From positions 1 to 26,256 of IMG/VR virus record IMGVR_UViG_3300010391_000167: a stretch of DNA of 26,256 bases. One strand, written 5' to 3'. Each line of letters opens with the position of its first letter. The first letter of the stretch is position 1. Shown here piece after piece: positions 14,636-23,647 of this stretch. Under the pieces are notes generated by a model, which saw nothing but the letters and a program-made list of their open reading frames with translations, ran no database searches and was not told the origin of the DNA. The stretch is from a virus. A program made the position numbers and the translations under genes.

Positions 14636-14647
14636 CAGGAGGGAACA

Positions 14648-15604
14648 ATGAGACACGAGAATTTGTCAGTAGGCAATCTCCAGGTTGACAGCATCACCGG
14701 AGACATCGGCACCATCACCGGCGGGACCAAGTTCTATCTGGATACCGTCAACGGATCGGACGGGAACTCCGGACTTTCCCCGAAACAGGCGTTCAAAACC
14801 TTGGCGACCGCGTATGCGGCGCTGACGGCGAACAAGAACGACATCCTGTACATGCTTCCGGGCGCTTCCGCGGCGACCATCACCACGGCAATCACCTGGG
14901 ACAAGAGCTACACCCATTTCATCGGCCTGGCCGCCCCGACGCAGATCGGTGTGCGCTGCCGCGTGAACACCACGACCGCCATGACGCCCATGATTACCTG
15001 GTCGGCAAACGGTTGCGTTGTCCAGGGGATCCAGTTCTCGAACAACCACACCCATGCTACGGCAGGCGCGGTCTGCTTCAAGCTGACCGGCGCGCGGAAC
15101 AACTTCTCGTTCTGCCATTTCCAGGGACTCGGAGCTCTCGGGGTTGTGGACAACTCGCACCGTGCCTTCGTGATCGATTCGTCTGATGCGGAAAATCGCT
15201 TCCAGAACTGCACGTTTGGCGCGACGACGGTCGATGGCGTGACGGCATCGAACTACGTCATGGAGTTCCAGGGGACGTCGAACACGGCTCGCAACCAGTT
15301 CATCGAGTGCATCTGGCTTGGCAACGGCTCGGCAAACTCGGCCTTCATCAAGGCTGACGGCGCGAGTTGCTTGTCAACGTTCCAGTTGTTCAAGGAGTGC
15401 CTGTTCTACAACAACATCGACGGCGACGGCGACGCGATGACGCAGGGCTTCGTTCTCACCAACAACCCTGGCGGTCAGCTCATCTTCATGGATTGCCTCG
15501 TGTACGGAGCGGCAACCCTCGAATCGACCAACAGCGGGCTGATCTTCGTCCGCAATGCTCCGGCTGCGGCCACCGGCGACATCGCCATCGCGGCAACGTT
15601 CTAA
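14648..15604 (+). CDS. Beta-helix (pectate-lyase-like) virion protein
   Basis: A 318-residue protein. The opening DTVNGSDGNSGLSPKQAFKTLATA is the classic start of a right-handed beta-helix in phage tailspikes and pectin-lyase folds. After it come repeated beta coils: GCVVQGIQFSNN, NNFSFCHFQGLG, NRFQNCTFG, NQFIECIWLGN, FQLFKECLFYNN and LIFMDCLVYG, with regular spacing of about 25-40 residues. No lyase active site can be named from sequence. AGGAGGG lies before ATG 14648. It may be a head-surface or fibre protein. Codon use is C-ending as in the coat gene. It ends at TAA before a structured gap. Confidence 0.75.
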   Translation: MRHENLSVGNLQVDSITGDIGTITGGTKFYLDTVNGSDGNSGLSPKQAFKTLATAYAALTANKNDILYMLPGASAATITTAITWDKSYTHFIGLAAPTQIGVRCRVNTTTAMTPMITWSANGCVVQGIQFSNNHTHATAGAVCFKLTGARNNFSFCHFQGLGALGVVDNSHRAFVIDSSDAENRFQNCTFGATTVDGVTASNYVMEFQGTSNTARNQFIECIWLGNGSANSAFIKADGASCLSTFQLFKECLFYNNIDGDGDAMTQGFVLTNNPGGQLIFMDCLVYGAATLESTNSGLIFVRNAPAAATGDIAIAATF

Positions 15605-15615
15605 GTCTTCTCACC

Positions 15616-15673
15616 CCCAGGTGCTCCCGGGAGTACGAGTACCCACGGGAAAGGAAAATCCGGGACACCTGGG
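15616..15673 (+). promoter_or_regulatory. Long inverted-repeat leader before 15696 gene
   Basis: CCCAGGTG (15616-15623) is exactly complementary to CACCTGGG (15666-15673). The 42 bases between contain the palindrome CTCCCGGGAG and other self-complementary segments. A run TAAATTTAAGGAGGTGG follows, with the ribosome site. The stem could be a leaky terminator or a stabilising mRNA end. Confidence 0.5.
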
Positions 15674-15695
15674 ATAAATTTAAGGAGGTGGTAGC

Positions 15696-16034
15696 ATGCA
15701 GGACGTGAAGTTCCAGTTCTCATGGGCAAGCGGCGCAAGTGCTGCTAAGACTCAGCCAATCAGCCATAACGGCTTCCTCAAGCAGTTCTACACCATCATC
15801 AACGACAATACGGGGAACCGCACGCTGACGGTAGAGATCCTTGACCAGGACAGCGTCTCGGTCTACTCTCTGGCCGGAATTGCCGAGAATGCCACGACCA
15901 CAACCCAGTTGACCACCACGACAATGGCACCGGTTGGGGAGAAATACTTCGTCAAGGTCACCCCGTCAGGGGATCCCGGTGCATCCGGAATGACCGTGAC
16001 TCTCAAGATGTTCCTTGCAACAAATCTGTTTTAA
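15696..16034 (+). CDS. Small beta-rich structural protein
   Basis: A 112-residue protein with TAAGGAGGTG-like Shine-Dalgarno upstream (AAGGAGGTGG) and ATG 15696. It looks like one beta-sandwich domain: VKFQFSWASG, FYTIINDNTGNRTLTVEILDQDSVSVYS, and KYFVKVTPSGDPGASGMTVTLKMFL. Such small proteins appear next to head genes of podovirus-like phages. The function is not known; a decoration or minor tail role is possible. The strong ribosome site suggests substantial expression. No signal peptide or membrane helix is present. Confidence 0.6.
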   Translation: MQDVKFQFSWASGASAAKTQPISHNGFLKQFYTIINDNTGNRTLTVEILDQDSVSVYSLAGIAENATTTTQLTTTTMAPVGEKYFVKVTPSGDPGASGMTVTLKMFLATNLF

Positions 16035-16068
16035 CGGGCTGGCATAGACCAAGACCCAAGGAGGCAGT

Positions 16069-16548
16069 ATGCTATTCGAGAAAGAGAAGCACCCGGAAGA
16101 CCTCGCGGCTCCGGCGGCAGTCGCGGATTACGTCAAAGGTGTAGAGCCAGAGGCGCCCGCAGTAGTAGAGCAAGACGCACCAGAAGACACCCCGAGTGAG
16201 CAGGTTGCAACGCAGCAGTTGTCGGACGAGTCAAAGGGACATCCTCCGTATCTGAGGAAGAAGGGCACGACCCAGATCTTTGCCTACAACCCGCACTTAG
16301 CAGAGCGGGATGACATGTCGGCCTGGCCGTGGCCTACGATACAGAAGCCGGCAATGAAGCCGGTTGCGGAGATAGAGAAGGGCGAACGCATCGCAGACAT
16401 CATGCGGGCCATATCGGAGCTCAAGCCTCACGAGTTCTCCGGTCAGGGAGTCCCCAAGATGGCAGCGATCAGGGACAAGATCGGCTACGTCGTCTCCGGA
16501 CAGGAGCGCGATGAGGCCTATAACTTGTACCGGAAAGGCGCACGGTGA
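16069..16548 (+). CDS. Hypothetical protein, acidic N-terminus
   Basis: A 159-residue protein. Residues 1-60 are acidic and Ala/Pro-rich and probably disordered. A middle part contains PYLRKKGTTQIFAYNPHLAERDDMSAWPWP, recalling small phage proteins upstream of head-completion genes. The last 60 residues are helical (GERIADIMRAISELKPHEF and MAAIRDKIGYVVSGQERDEAYNLYRKG). AAGGAGG lies before ATG 16069. It ends in a GTGA overlap with the adaptor gene, suggesting coupling. I do not recognise the family; a minor head or assembly factor is plausible from position. Confidence 0.55.
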   Translation: MLFEKEKHPEDLAAPAAVADYVKGVEPEAPAVVEQDAPEDTPSEQVATQQLSDESKGHPPYLRKKGTTQIFAYNPHLAERDDMSAWPWPTIQKPAMKPVAEIEKGERIADIMRAISELKPHEFSGQGVPKMAAIRDKIGYVVSGQERDEAYNLYRKGAR

Positions 16549-17237
16549 CACTCGCAGACCTTGTCGATGAAGTAAGGCGTAGGCTCGATGACAACGATCC
16601 CCAGGCATACTCCTGGAGCCCGGAAGATCTTATCGACTACACCAATGAAATCATTGATATTTTCTGTGAAAACGCATACATCATCGAGGATTCCTCGACG
16701 GCAGCGGTATGCCAGATCACTGTAAACGGAACGGGGATAGGTTCTCCGGTCCACACATACGCGGTTCACGATAGCATCGTCAGAATCAGAAGGGCAAAGT
16801 TGGCACTGGAAAGCCGGCCCATCAACCAGATCTTGAGCGTTGAAGACATGGACGCCAAGATCCCCGGGTGGGAGACCGAAGACCAGGCCACTCCGTATGT
16901 CATCATCGACGACGGTGTAGGGACGGACAACATCCGTCTTTGGCCAACCCCTGAAGTTGACGATACGCTCAATCTGATCGTGTATCGACGCCTACTCACC
17001 CCGCTCGCAGTTTCCGATATGTCCGAAGAGATCCCGATTGCCACGCGACTGCACCGCTTGCTCATTGATGGTATATGCTGGAAGGCCTACGAGAAGAACG
17101 ACGAAGAGACCGAATCCCAGCAGAAGGCAGAAAAGTACAGAACTCTGCACGTACAGAACATCGATGAGGCACGAAGGAGACGCGGTCGCAGGGAGTATAA
17201 GCACAAGACAATCGTGCCCCTAGCCGCTATGCGATGA
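16545..17237 (+). CDS. Head-tail adaptor protein
   Basis: A 230-residue protein starting with GTG at 16545 (GTGA overlap). It opens with MTLADLVDEVRRRLDD, then SWSPEDLIDYTNEIIDIFCENA, the usual start of head-to-tail connectors, followed by a beta part (RIRRAKLALESRPINQILSVEDMDAKIPGW) and IRLWPTPEVDDTLNLIVYRRL. A C-terminal helix with HRLLIDGICWKAYEKNDEETESQQKAEKYRT fits the gp6/adaptor class. It would sit under the portal after packaging. The C-terminus is basic (RRRRGRREYKHK). The TGA is overlapped by the next ATG (17234). Confidence 0.75.
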   Translation: MTLADLVDEVRRRLDDNDPQAYSWSPEDLIDYTNEIIDIFCENAYIIEDSSTAAVCQITVNGTGIGSPVHTYAVHDSIVRIRRAKLALESRPINQILSVEDMDAKIPGWETEDQATPYVIIDDGVGTDNIRLWPTPEVDDTLNLIVYRRLLTPLAVSDMSEEIPIATRLHRLLIDGICWKAYEKNDEETESQQKAEKYRTLHVQNIDEARRRRGRREYKHKTIVPLAAMR

Positions 17238-18130
17238 GCAAGAGCCAAGGGTTCGGACATTTCGCTGAGTTCACCGGCATAAACAATTATGCCGATCCTA
17301 CCCGTCTTTCCCAAAATGAGCTCATCTCAGCAGAGAACGTGAACATCGATGACATTGGTGTAGCCTATCGCCGGGACGGATATGCAAGTCTCAGCGGGAC
17401 GGCCACCAGAAGCCTCTGGTCCCAGGGCAATCTGTGCTTCTGCGTTCAGGGCAGGACGATCTATTCCGTCAGCAACACCTTTTCCCTCACAGCGGTCGTG
17501 ACCGGACTGAGCACCGTAGAGCCCGTCGTGTTCGAGCGCATCAACAATGACGTGGTCTACACGAACGGTATCGTCATCGGGTACATCACCGGACTCGCCG
17601 GAAACTCCTTCCCCGCACCATCGGATCCGCTTAAATCCATCATGCCCCCCGGCCAACTCCTCGAGTATTTCAACGGGAGGCTTTATGTGGCGCGCGGAGG
17701 GTTCGTATTCTACTCTGACCCAATGTATATCGGGGCCACCCAGAGACGCAAGAACTTCATCCAGTTCCCCGGGTACATTACCATGCTCCGCTGCGTCGCC
17801 GACGGACTGTACGTAAGTGCTGGAGATAGTACGTATTTCCTGTCAGGCCTCTCTCCGGAGAAGTTCACCCTGGTGGATATAGACACGGCCCCGGCTTACA
17901 TGGGGACAGATGTAGACATGAGCAGCGATTTGATCGGAGACGGAACCGCGATCCCCGGGAATGCCGTCATGTGGACTTCGAAGAACGGGGTCTGCGCAGG
18001 CGGTGACGGTGGACGGTTCGTCAATCTTACCCTCAAGAAGTACGTTGTATCGACAGCAGCCCAAGGGGCCGGGGTGTTCCGAGTGACCCCCGATAACATA
18101 AACCAGTACATCTCAGTCTTGCAGTCATAA
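17234..18130 (+). CDS. Tail hub or nozzle-like protein (P22 gp10-like)
   Basis: A 298-residue, all-beta protein with FTGINNYADPTRLSQNELISAENVNIDDIGVAYRRDGY at the start, the usual signature of the packaged-DNA stabilisation or nozzle proteins of podovirus-type phages. Repeated beta-propeller-like strands follow (LWSQGNLCFCVQGRTIYSVS, VVYTNGIVIGYI, LLEYFNGRLYVARGGFVFYSD, ADGLYVSAGDSTYFLSGL). It should close the head under the adaptor. ATG 17234 overlaps the adaptor stop (ATGA). No unusual features. The propeller reading is by eye. Function in P22-type phages is established for the family; its extension to this protein is inference. Confidence 0.7.
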   Translation: MSKSQGFGHFAEFTGINNYADPTRLSQNELISAENVNIDDIGVAYRRDGYASLSGTATRSLWSQGNLCFCVQGRTIYSVSNTFSLTAVVTGLSTVEPVVFERINNDVVYTNGIVIGYITGLAGNSFPAPSDPLKSIMPPGQLLEYFNGRLYVARGGFVFYSDPMYIGATQRRKNFIQFPGYITMLRCVADGLYVSAGDSTYFLSGLSPEKFTLVDIDTAPAYMGTDVDMSSDLIGDGTAIPGNAVMWTSKNGVCAGGDGGRFVNLTLKKYVVSTAAQGAGVFRVTPDNINQYISVLQS

Positions 18131-18141
18131 GGAGGAAGCAA

Positions 18142-18945
18142 ATGGCACTCTATGTCTCTACTGGCGCACGCCAGTCACTTCTCAAGGGCGACAGCCTTCG
18201 GGATATGTTCAATCGCAACACCGCCTTGATTAAGGTCTACTCAGGCGCAGCGCCTGCAACGGCCGATGCCGCGGCAACCGGGACGCTTCTGGTGACCATC
18301 TCCGCAGCTTCCGCCACTGCCGGGACAAAGCAGAAAGTGAGGTTTACTCCGACGGCCGGCGACGCTACCACGAATACATGGACGATCACCTTGAACGGTG
18401 TAGCCCATTCGTTCGTGGACTCTGGCTCACTCTCGCCGACCCAGATCTGCACGGGACTCTATAACCTCATCGGAGCTGGCAATGGATCGGCCATCACAAC
18501 CCCTGCCGGCACGATCAACATCCCGCAGCTGAATGCCAGGTTCGCCCTGACAGACAACACCGGGACGCTCGACATCGAAGCGGCAACCCTGGGTATGTCA
18601 TTTGAATACACGGCGACCGTCTCGGGCGGTGGAACGGGTTCCTGGACGACCGCGGTGCAGGCGGCCCATGCTGGCCTGGACTTCGAACTCGCATCAGACG
18701 TCGCATCTGGCATCATCGAGAAGCTCTCGAGCCAGACCTGGTCAGGTGTCGCGGGCGCCACGGGTACGGCCGGTTACTTCCGGCTGGTGCAGTACGCTGA
18801 CACCGCAGCGCTCAGCACCTCGCAGATCCGGCTCCAGGGCACGGTGAACACCTCGAATGCCGACCTGAACATGAGCAAGGTCAATGTCGTAACCGGTGAG
18901 ACGCACACTATCACCACGTTCTCGATCACCGCACCGGCCACCTAA
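18142..18945 (+). CDS. Virion protein with nested tail-type beta domain
   Basis: A 267-residue protein with TAAGGAGGAAG before ATG 18142. Its ends match a conserved phage virion protein: ALIKVYSGAAPATADAAATGTLLVTIS near the start and, from about 176, LDFELASDVASGIIEKLSSQTWSGVAGATGTAGYFRL to the end. Between them (about 56-175) lies an added domain with VRFTPTAGDATTNTWTITLNGVAHSFVDSG and QICTGLYNLIGAG, a pattern recalling Ig-like modules in phage tail proteins. The core normally carries no such insert. It is likely a tail or head surface component. Its stop overlaps the next ATG (TAATG). Confidence 0.6.
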   Translation: MALYVSTGARQSLLKGDSLRDMFNRNTALIKVYSGAAPATADAAATGTLLVTISAASATAGTKQKVRFTPTAGDATTNTWTITLNGVAHSFVDSGSLSPTQICTGLYNLIGAGNGSAITTPAGTINIPQLNARFALTDNTGTLDIEAATLGMSFEYTATVSGGGTGSWTTAVQAAHAGLDFELASDVASGIIEKLSSQTWSGVAGATGTAGYFRLVQYADTAALSTSQIRLQGTVNTSNADLNMSKVNVVTGETHTITTFSITAPAT

Positions 18946-20942
18946 TGGCCAGCGTCAAGCTGACGGGAAATATATCGCTTGCCTCAAGATGGCTTCCGTG
19001 GGCACATGATAAGCTCCGGAACTTGAGGCAGGCGACCAAACTTCGGAATGTCTACACGAACTCCGAGTACTTTCAGCCGGCGCGCGGAGTAACCGTAATG
19101 CTGAGCATCGTCTCTGGAATGGAGTCGATCCTCATAAATGCAATGGCCGGAGCCGGGGCCTTCGTAGTATGCCACGTCGGAGACTCAACATCTGGCGCGG
19201 ACTACATCAAGAAGTACTACGACGTGGATACGTGGCAGGAGATTGCAAAGCCGTTTGACTGGCAGCTCATTGATGACGGAAAGTATGGTGTGAATTTCGA
19301 TCTAATTGGGACAGTAGAGTACCAGTCGGACCCGGATGATTATGTATACTATCTCAACGGAGGAGGCATCGGGGTGGCATCGTCAGTCCTTGGCATAGAC
19401 GCAAAGAACACCTCTACCGGGACTTCTCGCAGGTTCATCATAAATGAATCTGCCGAGAGGGAAGCCTGGGATGCCATGGTTGATTTTGGTGCAATACAGT
19501 ATCTTGTTCCGTCGTTCAGGCTTACGGCGCGACAGTATCAGATCTCACCGCTTCAGCCGTTTGTCTGTAGATACACAGCGGACGGGATACTTACCATAAA
19601 CGACACAGTGAGAACGTCTCTTGCGTCTGTCATAGCTCTTAACAAGAAGGAGTTTTTGAGCTATACCGACAAGCTGATGTTCTCGGCAAAAGCTTTTCTG
19701 CACTACCTTAACACCAGCATCCCCAAGAAGTCGGTAGCGCTTACTGGCACTACTGACGACGAAGGGCACGCGGGAGCGGCGCTAGCAGCATCTGTTCAGT
19801 ATTACTCGGATGGAAGGGTTGCTCAGGACATACTACGGGCGGCTCAGTACACCATTCCGGCCGGGCCAGACACCGACGAACCTATAACGAAAAGCACGGT
19901 GAACCCGGTGGCTGGGACGTCGGTAGACTCTACCGTGTACCATAGGGGTGCTGGTGACAACCGAGACAAGTGGTATCAAGACGCATCGGCCAACTCAGAC
20001 AGAACGGTAGATGGTGATATGCTTGTCACCAACTTTGGGTTCTCTGCGGTAAAGAACGACGTGACGCTTCCGTATGGAGTAAGAGAGGACGGGGCGATAA
20101 CAGGCGTTCGGGTAGAGAAGACAACGGACGGCTCGTCTGTCAAGACGTCCCTAGTGGTGGCCGGGGATACGGTAGACACAAATGGATACGAGGATACAAT
20201 CTGGTTTCATCCGGACGATGTCGCTACCATACCGAAGACCGTTGGAGATCTTGGGCGAGCGCCGATAGTGGCGTTCAGGACGCACTTTAACATACTGCAT
20301 GTTCACCACGGGGCAAAGTTTGATGCCGTAGTGTACATCAAAACAACTTATGTAAGCAGCAGCGAGCGGTTCACCGAGCACTACACGGGCTGGCTTGGAA
20401 GCCCGCTGTATGTAGACCCAACGGCCAGGATAAGAGAGACGTTGGTTCTTTCGAGGAACAGGTATAGAGCGTGCGTCAATGGGGTCGTGTATGACCTTGG
20501 GCATGCGTTCTACCAGGTGGAGAGAAAGCTTACGGTTGCTCCGGTCACGCCTGTCGGCGGAGACGTTGCGGTTAATACCGTATATCTCGAAGGAGTCTCT
20601 GACGCGGGGTACAACGAGCTTGGAATGGCCCTGAGCGACCAGGAGCAGGTTTCAAGGATATTCACATCAGAGAACGACCGGCTGCTGCTCGCCTTTGATG
20701 CTTTCCCGATATCATGGCAGCATGAGCTTGTCGTATCGGGCACCACGTTGACGTATAACGTTATCCCTGCATCGGCGCCCACGATCCCTCCAACGGTTGA
20801 CGGTGGATATACAACGCCAAATCAGAGAAGGGTCATTCTATTCTCTTCAGACGGAGAGATAGCGCAAGACGTTGATTTCCCCGAAAAGAGTGAAGGCGTC
20901 ATGTGGAACAGGCTCAATGGAATCAGTCTCATGGAAGCGTAA
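18945..20942 (+). CDS. Large putative virion protein, unknown
   Basis: A 665-residue protein beginning MASVKLTGNISLASRWLPWAHDKLRNLRQ. It is mixed alpha/beta, with a C-terminal beta-rich part. Recognisable low-level features are QYLVPSFRLTARQYQISPLQPF (about 185-210), SVALTGTTDDEGHAGAALAASVQYYSDGRV, and late SWQHELVVSGTTLTYN. I do not recognise a family. Size and place, between the nozzle-like gene and the PKD genes, suggest a tail or appendage protein. The start is in a TAATG overlap with 18142-18945. Its TAA begins the exact 12-base Shine-Dalgarno of the next gene. Confidence 0.65.
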   Translation: MASVKLTGNISLASRWLPWAHDKLRNLRQATKLRNVYTNSEYFQPARGVTVMLSIVSGMESILINAMAGAGAFVVCHVGDSTSGADYIKKYYDVDTWQEIAKPFDWQLIDDGKYGVNFDLIGTVEYQSDPDDYVYYLNGGGIGVASSVLGIDAKNTSTGTSRRFIINESAEREAWDAMVDFGAIQYLVPSFRLTARQYQISPLQPFVCRYTADGILTINDTVRTSLASVIALNKKEFLSYTDKLMFSAKAFLHYLNTSIPKKSVALTGTTDDEGHAGAALAASVQYYSDGRVAQDILRAAQYTIPAGPDTDEPITKSTVNPVAGTSVDSTVYHRGAGDNRDKWYQDASANSDRTVDGDMLVTNFGFSAVKNDVTLPYGVREDGAITGVRVEKTTDGSSVKTSLVVAGDTVDTNGYEDTIWFHPDDVATIPKTVGDLGRAPIVAFRTHFNILHVHHGAKFDAVVYIKTTYVSSSERFTEHYTGWLGSPLYVDPTARIRETLVLSRNRYRACVNGVVYDLGHAFYQVERKLTVAPVTPVGGDVAVNTVYLEGVSDAGYNELGMALSDQEQVSRIFTSENDRLLLAFDAFPISWQHELVVSGTTLTYNVIPASAPTIPPTVDGGYTTPNQRRVILFSSDGEIAQDVDFPEKSEGVMWNRLNGISLMEA

Positions 20943-20951
20943 GGAGGTGAT
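20940..20951 (+). promoter_or_regulatory. Perfect 12-base Shine-Dalgarno
   Basis: TAAGGAGGTGAT is the exact complement of the 3' end of bacterial 16S rRNA as known from E. coli. ATG 20957 follows with good spacing. The ribosome site is among the strongest possible, yet the frame it opens meets a UGA after 18 codons. Confidence 0.85.
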
Positions 20952-20956
20952 GTTCC

Positions 20957-21946
20957 ATGGCGGCAACAGCAACAGTAACGTGCAGAGTTGACCAGAACGG
21001 CATCCAGTTCTGAGTGAACTCAGGACTCCCGGTGGCACCGGGAACACAACTTCAAGGTGGAGTAGATCCATATCAGATGGGCGGCTTCCCCACAAACTTC
21101 GGCAGTTACACATCCGGCGTCGGATATGGGCCTGGGCAGGGAGACCTTCTGCGCCAATGGGCTGTTCAACATGGATACTATCATCCGGAAACCTATACAT
21201 GGCTGTACTCAACGGTGTCATTCCCTGCACCGAACGTGCGCTTTTCGTACACACAAAAGGCCGGAGGGATGGTTGAGTTTCAGAATACCAGCAAGAACGG
21301 AGTTATCATCGCGTCCGCGTGGAACTTTGGGGATGGATCAACGTCTTCGCTCAAGAACCCCTCTCACGTATACGCTGCTGCGGGGACATACGCAGTCACC
21401 CTGAGAACGCAGAACTCAGCGGGCATCTCCTCAAAGCGCACGAATATCGTGGTCACAATAGATGCCCCAACGGCATCGATATCTGCAACAGTTGGTGGAT
21501 ACACTGCGTACGTGACATTCACTGGAAACTTCACTCCTACGGAGATATTGTGGAGCTTCGGCGACGGAAGAACAGCGACCACCACCGCAAACGCCGACAT
21601 GGAAATAACATACCCAGATGACACCAACGGAACGTTCACCATCACCGCTGTGGCTGATGGGATATCATGCTCGACGTCCATCACGATTGACCCGGGGATT
21701 ACTATAAGCTGGAAGGCCGTTTCCGGAGCCACCGGGTATAGGCTTTATTATAACTTCGACGACTGGGGAGACGGGACGTTCACGCGATGGGATCCTGATC
21801 TCGGGAATGTGACGAGCTACAGCCTGACGACGGGTCCCGGCATGGACGTTGACCGCGATTACGACAACTGGTTCTATGTCGTTGCTCTTGACGGGGTCAT
21901 GGAGTCTGCTGCGTCTGACATCATCTACATCCCGAAGGTGGTTTAA
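20957..21946 (+). CDS. PKD/FN3-like adhesin with in-frame UGA
   Basis: From ATG 20957 the frame encodes 18 residues (MAATATVTCRVDQNGIQF), a TGA at 21011-21013, then 310 more codons in the same frame to 21946. Read through, it is a 329-residue protein. PKD domain 1 is about 93-166 (WNFGDGSTSSLKNPSHVY, AAAGTYAVTLRTQNSAG). A PKD-like domain 2 has EILWSFGDGRTA near 197-206. The C-terminal 80 residues look FN3-like (ISWKAVSGATGYRLYYN). Such modules mediate surface binding. The UGA could be read through, followed by re-initiation at the adjacent GTG 21014, or be a mutation or error. The reading TGG (Trp) would be natural. Confidence 0.7.
21027..21043 (+). other. Hairpin 13 bases after in-frame UGA
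   Basis: TCCCGGT (21027-21033) and ACCGGGA (21037-21043) form a perfect 7-bp stem with loop GGC. It lies 13 bases downstream of the UGA at 21011-21013. Stem-loops at this place can aid readthrough and resemble the general layout of bacterial SECIS elements, but that model has low specificity. Confidence 0.5.
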
Positions 21947-23646
21947 TGGGAATTCAGCTATTACATGAACAGCATATCCTGATACCAGACGACGGCGGCG
22001 GGTTCGGTTTTATCCTGCCATATGTCCCCGCTACAAACGACGTCATGATATTCAAGTTCTCCAAGACGGACTCAGAGAATATCCTGATTCACAACTGGAA
22101 CGAGTTGATGTCAAACCCTCGCGCCACTCTTGACGGCCTCGGGAACGTCATCTACACCTGTTACATGAGATGGACGCGTGATTGCATCACCAAGTACGAA
22201 ACGCAAGGCAATGCAATAAAGTTCAGCCATAACTACGGTTCAGCGGAAGAGCAAGCCAGCGGCTCGATGTGGTGCTTCCGGGGTGTAAATACTTCCGGAA
22301 GTCCGTTCACGCATTCCGAGACAGGCGGGGCGAATGGAGACCATATCACGTTCTCAGACGTGACGTCAGCAGATCTAAGCGACCTCGTCGGATGCTATTT
22401 CCTGGCGTATGCCATGATTACCGAGCCCGGGCAGGGTCCGGTCTCCGATGTAGACTTCGCCAATACGGGAGACTTCCCGTTTGTAAATGTCGGTCCTGAC
22501 CACGAAGCCGCCAGGTTCTCGGCCGGCGCATACGGTTCCTATACCGGAGTGCCGAGAGCAACGTTCAGGGCCGAATTATTCATAACCGGAAGCGGTCAGA
22601 TGATGGGGACTCTCGATGCGATAGCCCCCGAGACCGCCCCGGTCGGACCTGATGTGCCAACTTCCTTCGCATGGGAATACACGCTTCCGGATCCTACAAC
22701 GGCGGGATTTACGGTTGACCAAAGCGCTGGGCCAGCCCCCTTGACGGTACAGTTCGCCGACTCCAGTACCGATTCTCCGACGACATGGGCATGGGACTTC
22801 GGTGATGGAACGACATCAACGAGCCAGAACCCGACCCATATCTTTACGCTGCCCGGGACGTATGAGGTCACGCTCACCGCGACGAATGCTCAGGGGACGG
22901 ACACCTACACATATCCGATATATGTGTCCGATCCCGCCGAGGTCACAATCCCCCATGTTGACCCGGTGGCATCGTTCACCACGGACGGGTTGCAGATCCT
23001 CCCGGGAGATACGGTCACATTTACGGACACATCTTCGGGGAGTCCGGTGTCATGGCTGTGGACATTCGGCGGAAACGAAGGGACATCGGCAAGCCAGAAC
23101 CCCACGCATCAATTTGATCTGGAAGGGCAGTATTCGGTAAGCCTCCTGGTCACAAACTCATCCGGAGACACGTCATATACTGTTCAGGTCGTCAATGTCT
23201 CGAATGCGGGTCACGCGAACGACACTATCCCGACAGCGACGATTACGGCGAGCCTGTATAAAGTCCGGACCCACACGAATGTGACGTTCACTTCGGTTGT
23301 ATCGACGCCTGACGTGTTCTACCAGTGGGACTTTGGCGATGGCAGCACGTCGTCAGAAGCTTCTCCGGTGCACGACTTCGCATTGCCGGGCAAATTGACC
23401 GTGTCGCTTACGGTGACGAATGTGTATGGCCAGACCACCTGCTCTATCGTAATTGTCGTCATCGGCAGGATAGCTTGGGGCATCTCGAGAGAGAAGACAT
23501 ATCAACTCGACCAGGACAATGACCGGGTGTCGATATACAGCTCGGCGGGGTCATTCATTAAACACTTCGGCCGGCGTGGCAGCACACCGGGAAAATTAAT
23601 AGCACCGACGACGCTTCACGTCGTTCGGCCAATCATGGGAGGATAA
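21946..23646 (+). CDS. Adhesin with three PKD domains and NHL piece
   Basis: A 566-residue protein. Residues 1-250 are a beta-rich phage module (VMIFKFSKTDSENILIHNWNEL, NAIKFSHNYGSAEEQ, MWCFRGV) of unknown fold. Three PKD domains follow: about 252-330 (WAWDFGDGTTSTSQNPTHIF), 338-420 (LWTFGGNEGTSASQNPTHQF) and 428-507 (QWDFGDGSTSS). Residues about 519-560 hold one NHL-type repeat (DQDNDRVSIYSSAGSFIKHFGRRG), after which the protein stops. PKD domains are common in surface proteins of bacteria and methanogenic archaea and mediate contacts. It probably forms part of a receptor-binding appendage. ATG 21946 overlaps the preceding TAA. Confidence 0.75.
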   Translation: MGIQLLHEQHILIPDDGGGFGFILPYVPATNDVMIFKFSKTDSENILIHNWNELMSNPRATLDGLGNVIYTCYMRWTRDCITKYETQGNAIKFSHNYGSAEEQASGSMWCFRGVNTSGSPFTHSETGGANGDHITFSDVTSADLSDLVGCYFLAYAMITEPGQGPVSDVDFANTGDFPFVNVGPDHEAARFSAGAYGSYTGVPRATFRAELFITGSGQMMGTLDAIAPETAPVGPDVPTSFAWEYTLPDPTTAGFTVDQSAGPAPLTVQFADSSTDSPTTWAWDFGDGTTSTSQNPTHIFTLPGTYEVTLTATNAQGTDTYTYPIYVSDPAEVTIPHVDPVASFTTDGLQILPGDTVTFTDTSSGSPVSWLWTFGGNEGTSASQNPTHQFDLEGQYSVSLLVTNSSGDTSYTVQVVNVSNAGHANDTIPTATITASLYKVRTHTNVTFTSVVSTPDVFYQWDFGDGSTSSEASPVHDFALPGKLTVSLTVTNVYGQTTCSIVIVVIGRIAWGISREKTYQLDQDNDRVSIYSSAGSFIKHFGRRGSTPGKLIAPTTLHVVRPIMGG

Positions 23647-23647
23647 T

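Noticed and set aside
21011-21013. TGA read as tryptophan by a changed genetic code
   Set aside because: TGA ends the large terminase, portal, scaffold and HNH genes in normal positions.
21011-21043. Confident selenocysteine site
   Set aside because: The hairpin fits only a loose model, the residue has no redox context, and no selenium-insertion genes are in view. It is kept only as one possibility.
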